DNA of 64,000 nucleotides from Brasenia schreberi (lineage: Eukaryota > Streptophyta > Magnoliopsida > Nymphaeales > Cabombaceae), in contig JAYKKT010000074.1 in assembly GCA_036023115.1 (NCBI GenBank), forward strand, positions 12,601,001 to 12,665,000, given 5' to 3'. The translations under genes and the position numbers were made by a program. Below, piece by piece: positions 11,720-24,409 of this stretch; within the stretch, counting starts at the first letter, position 1; each line of letters begins with the position of its first letter. The notes under the pieces are model-generated. The model was not told where the DNA came from. It was given only the letters and a program-made list of their open reading frames with translations, and did no database searches.

Positions 11720-13475
11720 ATGGCGAAGGGGCAGCAACTCGTAGTGTTGAACGCCCTCGATGTGGCGAAGACTCAATGGTACCATTTTACGGCCATTATC
11801 ATAGCCGGGATGGGCTTTTTCACCGACGCTTACGATCTCTTCTGCATCTCACTCGTCACCAAGTTGCTTGGCCGGATTTATTACACCGTCCCTGGTGCCG
11901 CCAAGCCGGGGACTCTCCCTCCAAATGTTTCTGCTGCCGTCAATGGTGTCGCTCTCTGCGGCACCCTCGCCGGCCAGCTTTTCTTTGGGTGGCTCGGTGA
12001 TAAGATGGGGAGGAAGAGGGTCTATGGACTTACCCTTCTTCTCATGTTCATTTGCTCTATTGCTTCCGGGCTCTCTTTCTCGAGCAACGCGAAGGCGGTG
12101 ATCGCGACGCTATGCTTCTTTAGGTTCTGGCTTGGGTTCGGCATCGGCGGGGACTACCCCCTCTCTGCTACCATCATGTCGGAGTATGCTAACAAGAAGA
12201 CGAGGGGGGCCTTCATCGCCGCTGTGTTCGCGATGCAGGGGTTCGGTATCCTCGGTGGTGGAATCGTCTCCATCGTCGCCTCTGCGGCCTTCGACCATGC
12301 CTTCCCGGCTCCGGCTTACCAGGTTAATGCCGCCGCTTCTCTCCCGCCTCAGGCGGACTATGTCTGGAGGATCATATTGATGTTTGGTTCTGCTCCGGCA
12401 GCTCTTACTTACTACTGGCGGATGCAGATGCCAGAAACTGCTAGGTACTTATCTATTCTTCCAGTAGTTCTAAAACGGTTCAGTGGTAAAGAATTAATTC
12501 TATTACATCTGCGTTTTTGTACAACATATTCTTGGATAGTTCAGTTTAAAGAGATCATCCCTAATTTCGTTTCTTTGATTCGTTAGGTACACAGCGTTGG
12601 TAGCGAAGAACGCGAAGCAGGCGGCAGCAGACATGTCGAAGGTGCTTCATATGGAAATCGAGAGTGAGCAGGAGAAGATCGATACCATGGTGACCCAAGG
12701 CAACACTCTGAGCTATGGGCTTTTCAGCAAAGAATTCATGAAGAAGCACGCTGTCCATCTTCTCGGAACGACCTCGACTTGGTTCCTCTTGGACATAGCC
12801 TTTTACAGCCAGAATCTTTTCCAAAAGGACATCTTCTCAGCAATCGGCTGGATCCCTCCGGCGAAGACCATGAACGCCATCCATGAGGTTTACCGCATCG
12901 CCCGTGCTCAGACCCTCATTGCCCTCTGCTCCACGGTCCCCGGCTACTGGTTGACGGTTGCGTTGATAGACGTAATTGGGCGGTTCGCGATACAGTTGAT
13001 CGGATTCTTCTTCATGACGGTCTTCATGTTCGCTTTGGCTTTTCCATACAACCACTGGACCAAGTCGGAGAATAGAATTGGGTTTGTGGCGATGTATGCT
13101 TTGACTTTCTTCTTCGCAAACTTCGGACCCAACGCGACAACGTTCGTTGTGCCGGCAGAGATCTTCCCGGCCAGGCTACGGTCGACATGCCACGGGATAT
13201 CAGCCGCTGCCGGCAAGGCGGGAGCCATTGTTGGTGCCTTTGGATTCCTGTATGCTGCACAAAGCAGGGATCCAGCGAAGGTCGACGCGGGATACCCCAC
13301 CGGAATTGGCGTCAAGGACGCGCTGATCGTGCTCGGCGTTATTAACGCACTCGGATTCTTCTTCACGTTCTTGGTGCCCGAGTCGAAGGGAAAGTCGCTT
13401 GAGGAGATGTCCGGCGAGGCCGAGGATGAAACTCCGGCCACAGAGTCTGCCTACTCTCGGACTGTCCCCGTCTAG
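11720..13475 (+). CDS. PHT1: PHT1-family high-affinity phosphate/H+ symporter, two exons
   Basis: Plasma-membrane proton-coupled phosphate importer of the major facilitator superfamily. Exon 1 is 11720-12444 and exon 2 is 12587-13475. The 142-base intron has GT..AG ends and splits the Arg242 codon. The product is 537 aa, normal for PHT1. The start was chosen because ATG at 11720 gives the family N-terminus ending in [17 protein letters not shown]. Visible landmarks are DKMGRKR at 94-100, the PHT1 signature [13 protein letters not shown] at 143-155, and a hydrophilic central loop at about 243-290. About twelve hydrophobic helices are expected for the fold. Asp36, Asp145 and Asp311 match the three conserved acidic positions known from the fungal homologue PiPT. 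The gene is GC-rich relative to its flanks. A P1BS site upstream suggests induction by low phosphate. Nothing is broken, so it is probably functional. The paralogue number cannot be assigned. Confidence 0.95.
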
Positions 13476-13700
13476 ACCATATTTCTCCCTCCCTCCCTCA
13501 ATCTGTCAGTGAAGATGGGGTTCATGGGTCCAAGGGTTGGTGTGGACTGGGGGATCGACCCATCTTTTGGTGGGTTTAGACTTGACTTGTGGCAACCTTT
13601 TAGTATGACTTTTTGCGACAGTTTGTTTGTTGAAAGTGTCTTTCTTTCTGGAATTATATTCTGTAATACGATTCTTCGTTAATATCAATGAAAAAGGGAA
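13476..13700 (+). other. 3' UTR of the phosphate transporter
   Basis: After the TAG, the sequence becomes T-rich. It contains AATATCAATGAAAAAG near 13681, a plausible near-upstream polyadenylation element. The 3' end is approximate. Confidence 0.4.
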
Positions 13701-15355
13701 CTATTAGATTCATCCGATTGGGGCACTTTTTTTTTCCTTTAAAAGATTATATAGGTGTATATAAAAATAAAATCCAACTTTATTACATTCATTAAAAAAC
13801 AATAAATGAGTCCAATTATGTAACATGCAGTGGCACATGCGTGTATATTTATTACTTTTGGTGTATGCAAACCGGCGCTTACGCTCCATTTTCATCTTTA
13901 CATGTACACACATGATAACATCTATGAAAACGAACAAGATCTCTAACATGGCAAGATGGGATCGGGAAAGGCATGCAAGAAGAGGGTAGTGAGCAGTTGG
14001 TGTGGTAGCAGAAATATAGTAGAAGAAGTTGGTGTTAAAGGTAGAAGTGAAAATAAGAAAGAGGAGGGGAAGAAGTGGCCGGAAAAGAGAACCAACCGGT
14101 GGTTGTTAGGTGAAAGAGATCGGTGGTAGTCGTTCGACACTCATGACAGACAACTGGTTATTCCAGTGACTGGAGATTCCCTGAAAAAGCAATTGTCCGA
14201 GGAAGGCCAAACCGTGTCTTTTCGGGTTTTCGTTGTCACAATCCGAGTCATAAATTTCACGATCTTCTGTCCTTGTGAGGCAACGAAGGAGAAAACATAA
14301 CTAAAATATAAATATAAGAGTATTTTTGGTAAAATGGGGAGGCGGAAGGCAGATGCATGCTCCGGTATCGAACTCATAACCTTCAAATTGTGAGTCAACC
14401 CTATGAGATGTGTATCCCCTTTGTGTTCTTGACAAAAAGCCAGGGTCCCGCTAGGATTTGGAAACCAATGTAAGTTCAAAGAGCCAAGATCTGATAAGCG
14501 AGATGTGTTTTATATCTAATTGGCATTGGATATCTGGTGGATTTGATTTCCATTAAAATCGAGACCCAGAAAGAAAATCCGAGTTTGATGCGGTCCACTT
14601 TTTCCTGATCATAATTCACCTAATGAGACTCGCATTAGACTAGATTCAGATTTGATTTGCTCCATTGACATGGCGAAAACATTACCAAACAACCTGTGGC
14701 GTGGGGAGTGAACTCAAGCAACATTCTTGTTGAAGGTCCATTCACATATAGTTATATGTGTGTGTGTGCGTGCATGCACGTGAATTGGAGATGAAAGAAG
14801 CCACTCGATCATTATGGTTGATTAATGAAGCCAAGAATAACATTATTGTATTTAATAAATATTTATGAAAACGATATGTGTATGGAATTTCGTTCTTCTG
14901 GGTATGGTTTGATTATGGTCCATGTCATTCTTCCCGAGTCGAAACACGGTCTCCGTATGGGTCGGGACTTTCTGGTTGGCACTAATGTCCGAAATCCCAA
15001 AGATGATCTGGATATAGAAAGACCAAGAAGAGGTCCGATCCATTAATATTCTTGGCATCATCCATGGTTTCATTTTGGAGGGCTACTGCTACTTTCATGG
15101 GATTTATAAAGACGAGGTATTTCTACATTGAGTATGGGCCAGTTTGCAAGTCCTTTTCAAGACAAGGGAAGCTTTTATGACTTTATGAGGAGAACTAGTT
15201 TTCCAACGGACCCAATTGAAGATCACTACACCATGGACTTGGTCATGAAATCTCGTTCTCTGTAAAAGATTGGTGAGCTTGTGACATTTCAAACAACATT
15301 ATGTGTATGGAATTTTTGAAAGGGAAATATCATAGGTTCCTATTTACTAAACAGT
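13701..15355. other. Intergenic stretch, no gene seen
   Basis: AT-rich DNA, with a SINE relic at 14330-14435 listed separately. The open frames at 13710-14479 (minus) and 14825-15046 (plus) show no domain or splice support. Confidence 0.45.
14330..14435 (-). mobile_element. tRNA-derived SINE copy (subfamily with GCCTCCCCATTTTA tail)
   Basis: On the minus strand it runs from GGTTGACTCACAATTTGAAGG to TTATGAGTTCGATAC (box-B-like), GCATGC and a CCGCCTCCCCATTTTACC tail. The same order occurs at 26.4, 52.8 and 55.9 kb. Confidence 0.55.
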
Positions 15356-15361
15356 TAACAT

Positions 15362-15362
15362 G

Positions 15363-15427
<65 letters not shown>
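15362..15427. repeat. (TA)n(GA)n compound microsatellite
   Basis: A TA run of about 26 bases continues into a GA run of about 40 bases. Confidence 0.95.
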
Positions 15428-15429
<2 letters not shown>

Positions 15430-16800
15430 CTCATAGTAAATCCAAACAAATTTCAATAGTATGGTTGATAGTTGAAATCTAAATTTAAAAAACAAAATGA
15501 TCATGTAAATAAAATTATTCACATGAGTACTTTTTGTTTTTTAAATTTAAATTTCAACCACCAATGGTCATTGATGAATTATTGAATTTGCAAGTACCTA
15601 AATATGCTATCATATACTGATTTCTCTATATTATAAAATTCCTATTACTACTTGGTCATTTATAGGAAGATGCCTAATGTGTTACTTATTATATTCAGCT
15701 GCTTCCTTTTTATAATGTATACTTTTTTCAACCAAAAGCTCATACAGTTTATTTCCAAAAGAAGAAAGCCAGTGAAGTGTCCCCATCTGGAGTATAGAAT
15801 TGCGAAAGACATTACACGACAAGCAATAAATTGTCAAAATATATATTAGAAGTTGTTGGAGTCTTCATCCGGTAGGACCGTGAGATGACGAGCAGTGCCC
15901 TTAGATCATTTGCTCGATCGCTCTGCAAACTCGTCTTGACTCCATCTTACGAGCTTCATTTTACATTCCTTGCTAAAAGACTTGATGACCATTAATGGAG
16001 TTGACAAAGATTGACATAATATACTACCAACAGTACAAACGAGGAAACAGTAAAGACAACTAATTACTCAATGGATTCTCTCTATCTCTCAGTGAACTCT
16101 TTACGTGAGAGGTGACCACCATTTAAATCTCCTCTGCATGATCATGAGACAATCTTTCTTGTTTGGTGGACAATGGTAAATCATGAGAAAGATTATCTTT
16201 TGATATGGTTGGAGGGATTCTGAGCACTCCATAATCATAGCTCCCAACCCTCTCCAACTGAAGAGTAAGAGAGAGAAGAAAATAGAAAAAGCGGTTTTAT
16301 AAAACTCTTCCCAAACCAAGATTAATCAAATTCATATGGTTTGGTCGTCAACAGAAAATACTCTTTCTTAAAATAATCTCTCTCCCCCATATATATATAT
16401 ATAGATTTATAGATGAGGATTCACTTGCATCTATAGATTTATCATCCATACTTTACAAAAATTTGGTTTGAATACTGAACGGATCACTTAATTCATATAT
16501 CAATGATGTAATATGGTACAACAATTGTAATATGGTATGACACTTGATGTTACTGCTGATGTGATAATGAAAATTCACTTTAATACCTTATATTGTTAAT
16601 TTATTTTAGTATCAAATTATTAGGATAATTACTATTTAAAATAAAAATCAAATATTTAAATAAAGTGTATTAATATAAATTATAATTAAGAAAACTTTAT
16701 TAAAATATTTAAAACATATATTTAAAATAACTTATCATAATAAGCTTACTTTAAATATTAATTATTAATTTACATTGATAAATTTTATTTTATTTATATC
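15428..16800. other. Intergenic AT-rich DNA
   Basis: No gene seen. Very AT-rich from 16570 to 16800. Small open frames on both strands are not convincing. Confidence 0.45.
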
Positions 16801-16804
16801 ATAA

Positions 16805-17060
16805 TAAGCTGGAACTGGAACCGGTGAAATTGGATTCGGACCAAAATTGGAACTGACAGTTCTCTTTCTCTCTCTATATATATATAATTCTAAATCTAAA
16901 TTTTTTATAGTTTTTTTTTTTGGGGGGGGTGGGGGGGGGAGGGGGTCTTAAGCCTTAAACCGAAACTGGCATGAAACCGATGGTTCTAGAAGTGTAACTG
17001 GTTCGAACCAGTGCCTGACTAGTTTGGTTCTGGGGTAACCGAAACTGGCCATGTCTCCAA
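16805..17060 (+). repeat. GGTTC-rich repeat, copy 4, with (CT)(AT) core and G-tract
   Basis: Begins GGAACTGGAACCGGTGAAA. After CTCTCT and ATATAT tracts and a poly-T/poly-G block it continues with GGTTCTAGAAGTGTAAC and ends AACCGAAACTGGCCATGTCT. The 20.8 kb copy has the same order and strand, so this is a defined repeat unit of about 250-290 bases rather than chance composition. Confidence 0.7.
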
Positions 17061-17359
17061 TGAATTTTCATGGAGCCATAATATCGATCAAGCTGGTCTG
17101 GCTAGCCCGTTCAAAGTCTACCATATGCTTTAATATCCGAATTGATTTGAATCAGTGTTAATGTAGATGTAAAGGGAGCACAAAGCAAAGAGGAAGGAGC
17201 CGTTAAGAAGGGAACAAAACTTCATGACTTGACTTAAACCCCTATGACTTGGATTACAGGTAGACCGTAGGTCCGGGCCGGCCGGACCTTTTGAAGCTTG
17301 CTTTCTCGCTCCCTGTTTCGCTTTCTGACAATCAAGACCTGATGTCTGGTAGACTTGAA

Positions 17360-17865
17360 GACCGAACCATAAGCATGAAACAGCCCAGGTTTGGATTGGT
17401 TTGGTTCAATTCGGGTCTGATTCCATATTGGGTCCGACCTGATGTGCATGTATTCAGTTCTTCGGTTTCGGTGGGCCGAAGTGATCAAACAGATTAAATA
17501 CATGTTTTCTTTTACAAGGGAAAAATCGAAGCAAGACATGAAGTCACCTCTAGCATCACCGAATACGAATGAGCCGGTAGATATATAGAGGGCATTAGTT
17601 TGGACTCGGCCTGGTGGGACCGCTCCAGGAACTGGAACCAGCGGCCTGAACCTGGCAGTTCCAAGTCATTTTATGTTCTGTTTTTTAACTCTCAACCTTG
17701 TTTTAGAAACTTTCAAATGAAACCGAAACCAAATGGAAGCCATGTCAGAACTCAAACTCTGGAATTGGACTCGGAGGCATGCAGGTTTGGTTCTTGTTCC
17801 AAGTTTGGTGGAACTGGAACTGCCAGTGCGTGCAGTTTCACCAGAACCGGCCGAATCTACCTGTG
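17360..17865 (+). repeat. GGTTC/GAACC-rich patches
   Basis: Two adjoining patches at 17360-17480 and 17590-17865 are dense in GGTTTGGTTC, GGAACTGGAAC and GAACCGG words. Several overlapping open frames on both strands are composition effects. Confidence 0.5.
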
Positions 17866-18650
17866 GATCTGAGTAGGAAAACAACTTTGCAATGTAATTA
17901 CCAACTCTTGGTTGGTTCAAGTGGTTTGACCGTTGCTCCCCTTAAGCAAGGTCCCAAGCTGGAGCCTTGTGAGTAGAGAATACCAGCACTGGGAGAGCTT
18001 TACTCGCATAGTGAGCCGACCCGCTTGAACTGGACTCCCGTCCTTCGGGCTCCCGGAAACCGGTGGTGAATTTCCGAATTCCGGTGGTGTACATCCGGAA
18101 AAAATATTGCAATGCTTGATGTATAGGTGATCCTCACTCCTGTTTCTTTCACATAAACGAGTGTTGTGGACGATCCAATCCCCGTGAAGAAGGGACTTAA
18201 TATCTTCAATAAATAGCCGTCATATAGATGTGTAGCGTATTGACTAACTAATTAAAAATCAAGGGGTCTAATTTTAGACGCTCTTCTGAAACTAGGGTTC
18301 CATGCAAATTGAAGATTTTCTCTATTTTTCGCACTGTTCAGCCCGCATAGAAGCCAATGCAGGAGAGGCAATAAACCCCTCGCCTACCACCCATATAATC
18401 TCAAATTAGATAAAGATTTTCTCTGATTTTGTCTTCCTGTTCGAGAACATGTAGCTGTACAACAATCATCCTTTGCTGCTCGTTCCTATGAGATGCTTGC
18501 CCATCTCACACCTTTAGTTGAATTTTTTGATTTCTTACTCTTTCTTTCTCTTACATTTAAGCCTTGATTGAACTGGGCCAACGTGATAGTGGTCTATTAA
18601 ATGCTCTGAGAGACAACTGAACAGGCTGCTGCTGAGGTGATTATCGTTAC
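17866..18650. other. Intergenic stretch, no gene seen
   Basis: Unique-looking DNA with no recognisable exon. The open frame at 18000-18209 on the minus strand has no identifiable domain. Confidence 0.4.
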
Positions 18651-18718
18651 TCTTTCATGCAGGAGGCCTTCTAGACTGCCAGAGTCTTTCATGTAGGAGG
18701 CCTTCTAGACTGCTAGAG
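18651..18718. repeat. 34-bp tandem duplication
   Basis: Two adjacent 34-base units, each beginning TCTTTCATG and containing AGGAGGCCTTCTAGACTG, differ at only two positions. Confidence 0.9.
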
Positions 18719-19029
18719 TCTTGGTATATATGTATTTCTTCTCAATTTACTGACCTTTTTGAGTTGATCAACGTTGCCGGCTTTATCTCCAACGACTTCA
18801 ATAGTAGGGCTTCTACAGTAAGAGCAAAGAGAAGAATAATAGCAAGGAGCGCTTATGAGTTTGTGATTTTTGTTGGTGAAAACTATTATTTATAGAACAA
18901 AACCGGCCATGACCGTCGTCGTGGCCAGCCAACGAGTGTCATGCAACACCCACTAAGAGTTGGCCCAACTGTCCTAGCTTGTCACCGTGTATCACATGGC
19001 ACTTGTTGACCGTCCTGTCTCATCATATT

Positions 19030-19320
19030 TCCGGTTCTTTGTCAGAACCGGACTAGAACTGGCGGTTTGATTCAGAACCATACCCGAAACCAATGATTCA
19101 ATTTGGATCTGTCCCGACGATTCAAACCGAAACCCAAAACATCGATTTTTAAAGTGGTTCCGATTATGGTTTCAGGCCAGTTTTTTAAATAGACACACCG
19201 TAACCAAACTGGGACATGTTCAAATCCAACTATGGTTTCAAAACTAGAACGGATTCCATCCAAGTTGTGGGCTGGTTTGGTTCTTGGTCAAATCATCAGG
19301 ATGGTTTCGATCCAGCCATA
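19030..19320. repeat. GGTTC/GAACC-rich repeat, copy abutting a LINE relic
   Basis: Dense in CAGAACCGG, GGTTTC and AAACCGAAAC words. It ends where LINE homology begins at about 19322. Confidence 0.5.
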
Positions 19321-19321
19321 T

Positions 19322-20490
19322 CTAAACCAACCTTCATTAATTTTATGCATAATATCTCCATTAATTTTTCCGTCGCTTTCAAGAACTGATTCCAAATATT
19401 TAAATCTTTCCTTATAAAGGATGTAATACATGTCAATCTTAATTTCTTCATCATTTAAAGCAATTAAAATGTTACACTTGTATCCTATATATATTATGTT
19501 TTTATTCTACTAAGTCAAAATCCTTTACTTTTTAATGTGTCTCTCCGTAGTTTCAATTTCCTATTGACTTTTTCTTTAGACTAATCTAATAGCACAATGT
19601 CATATGCAAATAACATACACCAAGGTACTTCAACTTTCATATATTTTGTTAACTCATTAATAATCAATATAAATAAATATGACTTAAAGCTAATCCTTAA
19701 TGAAATCTACTATTAGCTTCAAAGAAATTTATCATTCTTTCATAGGTCCTTCGTACATGATTGTGTACCATGATACATGTCTCTTATAAGATTTATGTAT
19801 GTCAGTCAATAAGATACTTCTCTTTTTCAAGATTGTTGAAAGTATCTTTTAGCACACTAGTATAAGTTTTTTCTAAATAAATAAATACCATATAAATGTT
19901 CTTCTTTTTTACTATGAAATATCCCATAAGACCTCTTCTGAGTAGATCTCCCTAAGCATGAATTCGAATTGGTTCTCTATATACTTGATACTTGTCTCCA
20001 CCTATATTGAACAATTCTTTCTCGTAATTTCATATTATATTTCACCAACTTGATACCCCGATAATTCATACAATTCTAAATATCTCTCTTGTTCTTATAT
20101 ATGAGTATAACTATTCTAGGTCTAGCATTTTTGGTTTATCTATATTTTATTAAATAATCTTATAAGATAAGTGATATTCTTCTCTCCTATGATTTTTTAT
20201 ACTTCTATAAGAATATTGTATGCACCAAAAAATTTACCAATATTTATATGTTTAAAATCTCTTTAACTTCATTCCTTTGAATACATTAGTAGAAATTGTA
20301 GTTTATGTATTCTTCTAATTTGGTTAGCTCTTCTAAGTTAATACTAACACTTGCAATTTCATTAAAAAGATTATAAAAATAAATTTCTATTTAGTTCTGA
20401 CATTATCACGGCCCACTAGAATGTTTTCATCATCATCTTTGATGTAGATCATTAGTTTCTCACCTCTAGACTTACCTATCCTAAAACTAT
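19322..20490 (-). mobile_element. Degenerate RTE-clade LINE (pre-RT and RT region)
   Basis: The sequence parallels the better LINE at 38.5-39.8 kb on the same strand. AACCAACCTTCATTAATT with the following ATCTCCATTAATTTTTCC matches the part encoding the INAGWLKW region there. The match continues upstream of the RT core. On the minus strand, peptides resembling IKDEEGNILVGRDN and LIRLFNKI precede a segment like NYRGIKLM. Stops and indels are frequent, so it is inactive. It is older than the 38.5 kb copy but retains more 5' sequence. Confidence 0.75.
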
Positions 20491-20799
20491 CATTATTGAG
20501 TAGGTAGATTCAAGAATAAATTTCTGAACTTTGTAGAAGCACTAGATGCACCCCCCTCTCTTGGGGTTCATACTTTGTGCTGTTTCTCTAACCACACCAA
20601 TGGAGGAAACGTAAGAACGGGCATAGATTGGCAAGTCGCCACATATTATTTCACCATTGAGTTTCTTTGTTATCCACCGGGAGGTCATTCTTGAAACCTT
20701 TTAGTTTACTATCTAGTTTATCACACCTTCTTACTCAACCTTCATTTATGGATCAACAACTAAGGCTCTAGAATGAGTTCAAACTAGAACCCAGACAAG

Positions 20800-20851
20800 C
20801 CACGAACAAACTGGAACAGGAACCGGTGAAACTGGATCTTGACAGAGAGCA

Positions 20852-20937
<86 letters not shown>

Positions 20938-21115
20938 AATTTTTTTTAAATCTCTGTTTTTAATAATTTATTTGGTTTTGAGTGGTTCAAACTTCATACG
21001 GAAATTGGCTCGAGACCCGTGGTTCTAAAAGTGTGACCGGATTGAACTAGCATTGGGCCAGTTTGGTTCCGAGATAACCGAAACTGACCATGTCTATTGG
21101 GCTCGATAAAACCGG
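20800..21115 (+). repeat. GGTTC-rich repeat, copy 5, with (CT)n(AT)n core at 20854-20935
   Basis: Left arm AACCGGTGAAACTGGAT, then a CT run of about 35 bases and an AT run of about 47 bases. The right arm has GGTTCTAAAAGTGTGACCGG and ends ATAACCGAAACTGACCATG. It is collinear with 16805-17060. Confidence 0.7.
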
Positions 21116-21119
21116 GTAA

Positions 21120-22800
21120 TCAATACTTATGCTTGCTTGGGAATCTTATCCATATAAGATACTTTTCAGGATAAATCTAAATAATCACAACTCATCCTAA
21201 AAGTTGAAATAACATAAAGTAACTTTGGGCCAAAATTAATGAGAACTTCCAAAACATCACCATAGTTCGCGCATGAGCCCCCCAAGCTTGCTTTAGAACT
21301 GTCAACGCCACCCACTCTTCAAAGGCTAATATATAGATGAAACTGACAACAGAGCTATAATTCATGCACGGGACGACACTGGCGCAGAGGACATCCATGA
21401 ATAGGCCTTATTGAGGAATGCAACCAGCTGAGTAGAGTGTTTCCTGTCTGTTCGCAATCTCACATAAGCAGGAAAAGCAATCGGCTGGCACACTTCTTCG
21501 CTTCACTGGTTGAGAATGCTCCGACTGATCACACTAGTCTCCAGCACCAGTTGTTGGAATTAATGGTAATTAATGATGGTTAGGCAAATTAAGATAATGT
21601 ACATTAATTATATTTAGTTCATATTAAGTATTTTTAAATATTTATTTGATACATCTTTGATAAAGCAAATGCGAAAGTATAAAAGTCGTAAGTGTAACTT
21701 TGCATGAGAATACCAATAGATAAAGTTTAGTCCCACATTGATGGGTGTAAGAATTTCACATCAAATTTTGTATAGATAGTAGCTTATGAACTTTATTTCA
21801 AAGAGCTTGGGGGAGGATATGAATGACCACACATGTGCACGGTTAGACTTAAGTTGCATCAAGAATTATTTTTGATATAAAAATAGTTTGATTTAACTGT
21901 CAAATGATTCTTACTCTCTCTCTTCTTTCCTCTATGTGACTGAGGTGTAGTTGAAGATGACTGATTTAGGTATGCGAGAAAGGTATTGTTGGTACTCGTG
22001 CTTCGTACCTAAAAAAAGGTGCTCATTTTTCTAAGACAAGTTTGTACGGACGACTCAATCAAATAAGTCTTTCTCTAATTTTTGTTGTTTATAATTATTT
22101 TGTGTACTATTTGTAAAATGAATTTCTTTAGATCTATGACTATTATTGATATCCTACAGTTGAGGCCAACAAACAACAATTGTAATAGAGTGAGGTGTGT
22201 AATCCTACGGTCTAGGCCAATGGCGGTTGTAATCGAGGGATGATCTTTTCCTTCTGTAACCTATTACCTCAAAAAGGAAAATGAGAACTTCCAATAACAG
22301 ATATTCATTGCAATATGAAGTTAATATTAGTGCCACATCAAATCTTGCATGAGAAAACAAAGTGCCCCATCAGGTAAAAAATCACAGGCTTTGGTTAAAC
22401 AACCAAATACTTACTCCTCAACATGGAGAAGAAACAAAAATGAATAGATTTCACAGTGAAAATTAACGTCATCATTTTCCATATTAGATGAGGAAGATGA
22501 AAAGAAACGAAAGAGCAAGAAAAGCATATCACATAGCAAAAGTACATTACGTCGAAGTCCCTTCGTAGTGCCTTGAGAATATTCAGACTATTCTACGAGT
22601 TGATCAGGTTGCCAACTTTTATCCATCATGGACATTGACAATTTAATTATTATTTAAACAATAAATAAATTTATAAATAAGTAATAGTGCACATTGCTGT
22701 AATAGATTTCATATGGAGAAGTCCATGACAGGTTTAGGATGAGAAAGAATAGATAGGAAGATGACCTGACCATGAAAGTTAAAAGAAAGTGCAGTTTGGT
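21120..22800. other. Intergenic, possible worn LTR-like segment
   Basis: No gene is supported. Around 21550-22260 there are features often seen in plant LTRs, such as TGTTGGAATTAATG and TTTAGTCCCACATTG. I could not find a matching partner LTR, primer site or clear target duplication, so the identity is open. Confidence 0.25.
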
Positions 22801-22808
22801 TCTTAATA

Positions 22809-22910
22809 GCTACCTCTCATTGAATCAATCATTTTCCCCATCTGTTCCTATCTATTTCGCTACCTCTCATTGAATCAATCATTTTCCCCATCTGTTCCTA
22901 TCTATTTCGC
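22809..22910. repeat. Perfect 50-bp tandem duplication
   Basis: The unit starting TACCTCTCATTGAATCAATC occurs twice head to tail (22811-22860 and 22861-22910) without a mismatch, implying a recent event. Confidence 0.95.
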
Positions 22911-24405
22911 TTCAGTTAGGTTATTTTTATTCATTTCTTCACATTTAGAGTACACCATTCTTGCGGATTGCCATGCAAAATCACAAACATTTATGGTATT
23001 TCTAATAGTGCGTCGCATCTTTCTTTGGTCCATGTCTAGAACTTCTGGAACTTTGCGTAAACTGACAGGTATTCATTTTGAATACAGAAAAAAATGTACG
23101 TATTGACTTTTAATCTATATGGATTGCTTTTAATTTTTGAGAATCATGCCATCAATTTTTGTGTATTAGGGTGCTTCTTGTGAATGTTTTCTCATTTGAT
23201 TAATGTTGAGAGTGTTATGATGCACTTCTTTGAGGAAATGGTTGTTTATATAGGCACAAACATCAGCATATCTATGTGCTACATGATCAGAATATTATGC
23301 CTTCTTTTTGAGTCTCTCAAATCAAACCTGTATATAGGATTTATGATACAAAATCAATATTGGCTATTAAAACCCCAAAATTTCCCTCCTAAAGATCGTC
23401 TGCTTCGCTAAAAGCACATGATCCAATAGTCAATAACTAGTATTTTCACAGATCAGTAGAAAACAGACAATTCTGTAGAAGAGGAAGAAGAAATATTTTA
23501 TGCTTATATATTAGTGGTAGCAGCAGCAGTAGGTATTAGAGCTGAGAGTGATGAACGACACTTATTGTTTAATGAAGAAGAAGAAAATCAGAAGTTGCAA
23601 ATGCCAAAATAGAGCGTAGGAGAGCAAGAGCATCTTCTTTGAAGAAGAAAAGTCTTCGAGAAACTGATGCAGACAAATAGACTGAGTTCAATGTTGGTTC
23701 CTCATTTTTAATCACTATGGGGCCATGGCCCCCTTTCTCTATTACCAGAAAACAACATGTATGGGTCGGGTTGGGTATGGGTACAGATGGGGTACTTGTT
23801 AACTTGTACCCATCTTGTACTTGGTGGAAGCAATTGGCCAATCCTCGTAGCAAACTAGATCTTGGTCGAACCCGGCTGGTGCATACGCCATAATTGAATC
23901 GGGTTGGGTTGGGTTGGCCCTGTCGGGCCAATAATGTCATCTCTACTTTAGCCCAATCTCTATCTGTAAGAGACCCCATCTTTTATTAGAAAATCACGTA
24001 ATCAATTATTGACTCATTCCTAACGTTACTCTTTTAGAATTCCCTCTATGCTATTGTATAAATTTTGTTTTTACCTTTCATCTATCAGTAAAAGGCAACT
24101 TTTATGAATAGTTTGCAAGTTCTCCATTGAGAGTTGAAGGAATTTTGTGTGAAATTCTCATCTAAGTTCCTAAAGATTGATGAACTCTATAGCACACGCT
24201 TCGAGCTTATCTACACACGATTGAATGTTAAAGAGCTTAACCTCTTGAGCAAGTTAAAGGCTTTCTTTTTTGCAATTTTGATGGAAAAAAAATCATGATC
24301 TTATTTTTTGGTCAACTCTTGAAAGTTAGATAAAATCATGATCTTAGTTAAAGAACCAACTTTAGTTTTTAGAGAAGCTTTTTATATAATATCGTATGTT
24401 ACCTC
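22911..24405. other. Intergenic stretch with GGGTTGGGTTGGG patch
   Basis: No gene is supported. Near 23760-23925 the DNA is rich in GGGTTGGGTT and GGGTACTTG-like words, a telomere-like but irregular low-complexity repeat. The open frame at 23569-23979 (minus) covers this patch and is probably spurious. Confidence 0.4.
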
Positions 24406-24409
24406 ATAT

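Noticed and set aside
12110..13441. Minus-strand and alternate-frame open frames inside the phosphate transporter, up to 165 codons
   Set aside because: They are antisense or shifted shadows of a GC-rich gene with high third-position GC.
15652..15849. 65-codon open frame MVIYRKMPNVLLIIFS...
   Set aside because: Hydrophobic start but no family, no promoter, no neighbouring exon.
21552..22260. Possible solo LTR (TGTTGGAATT..., TAGTCCCACATTG)
   Set aside because: No partner, no primer site and no convincing target duplication could be found by eye.
23880..23925. Interstitial telomere-like GGGTTGGGTTGGG
   Set aside because: The plant telomere unit is TTTAGGG; this patch is irregular and composition-driven.
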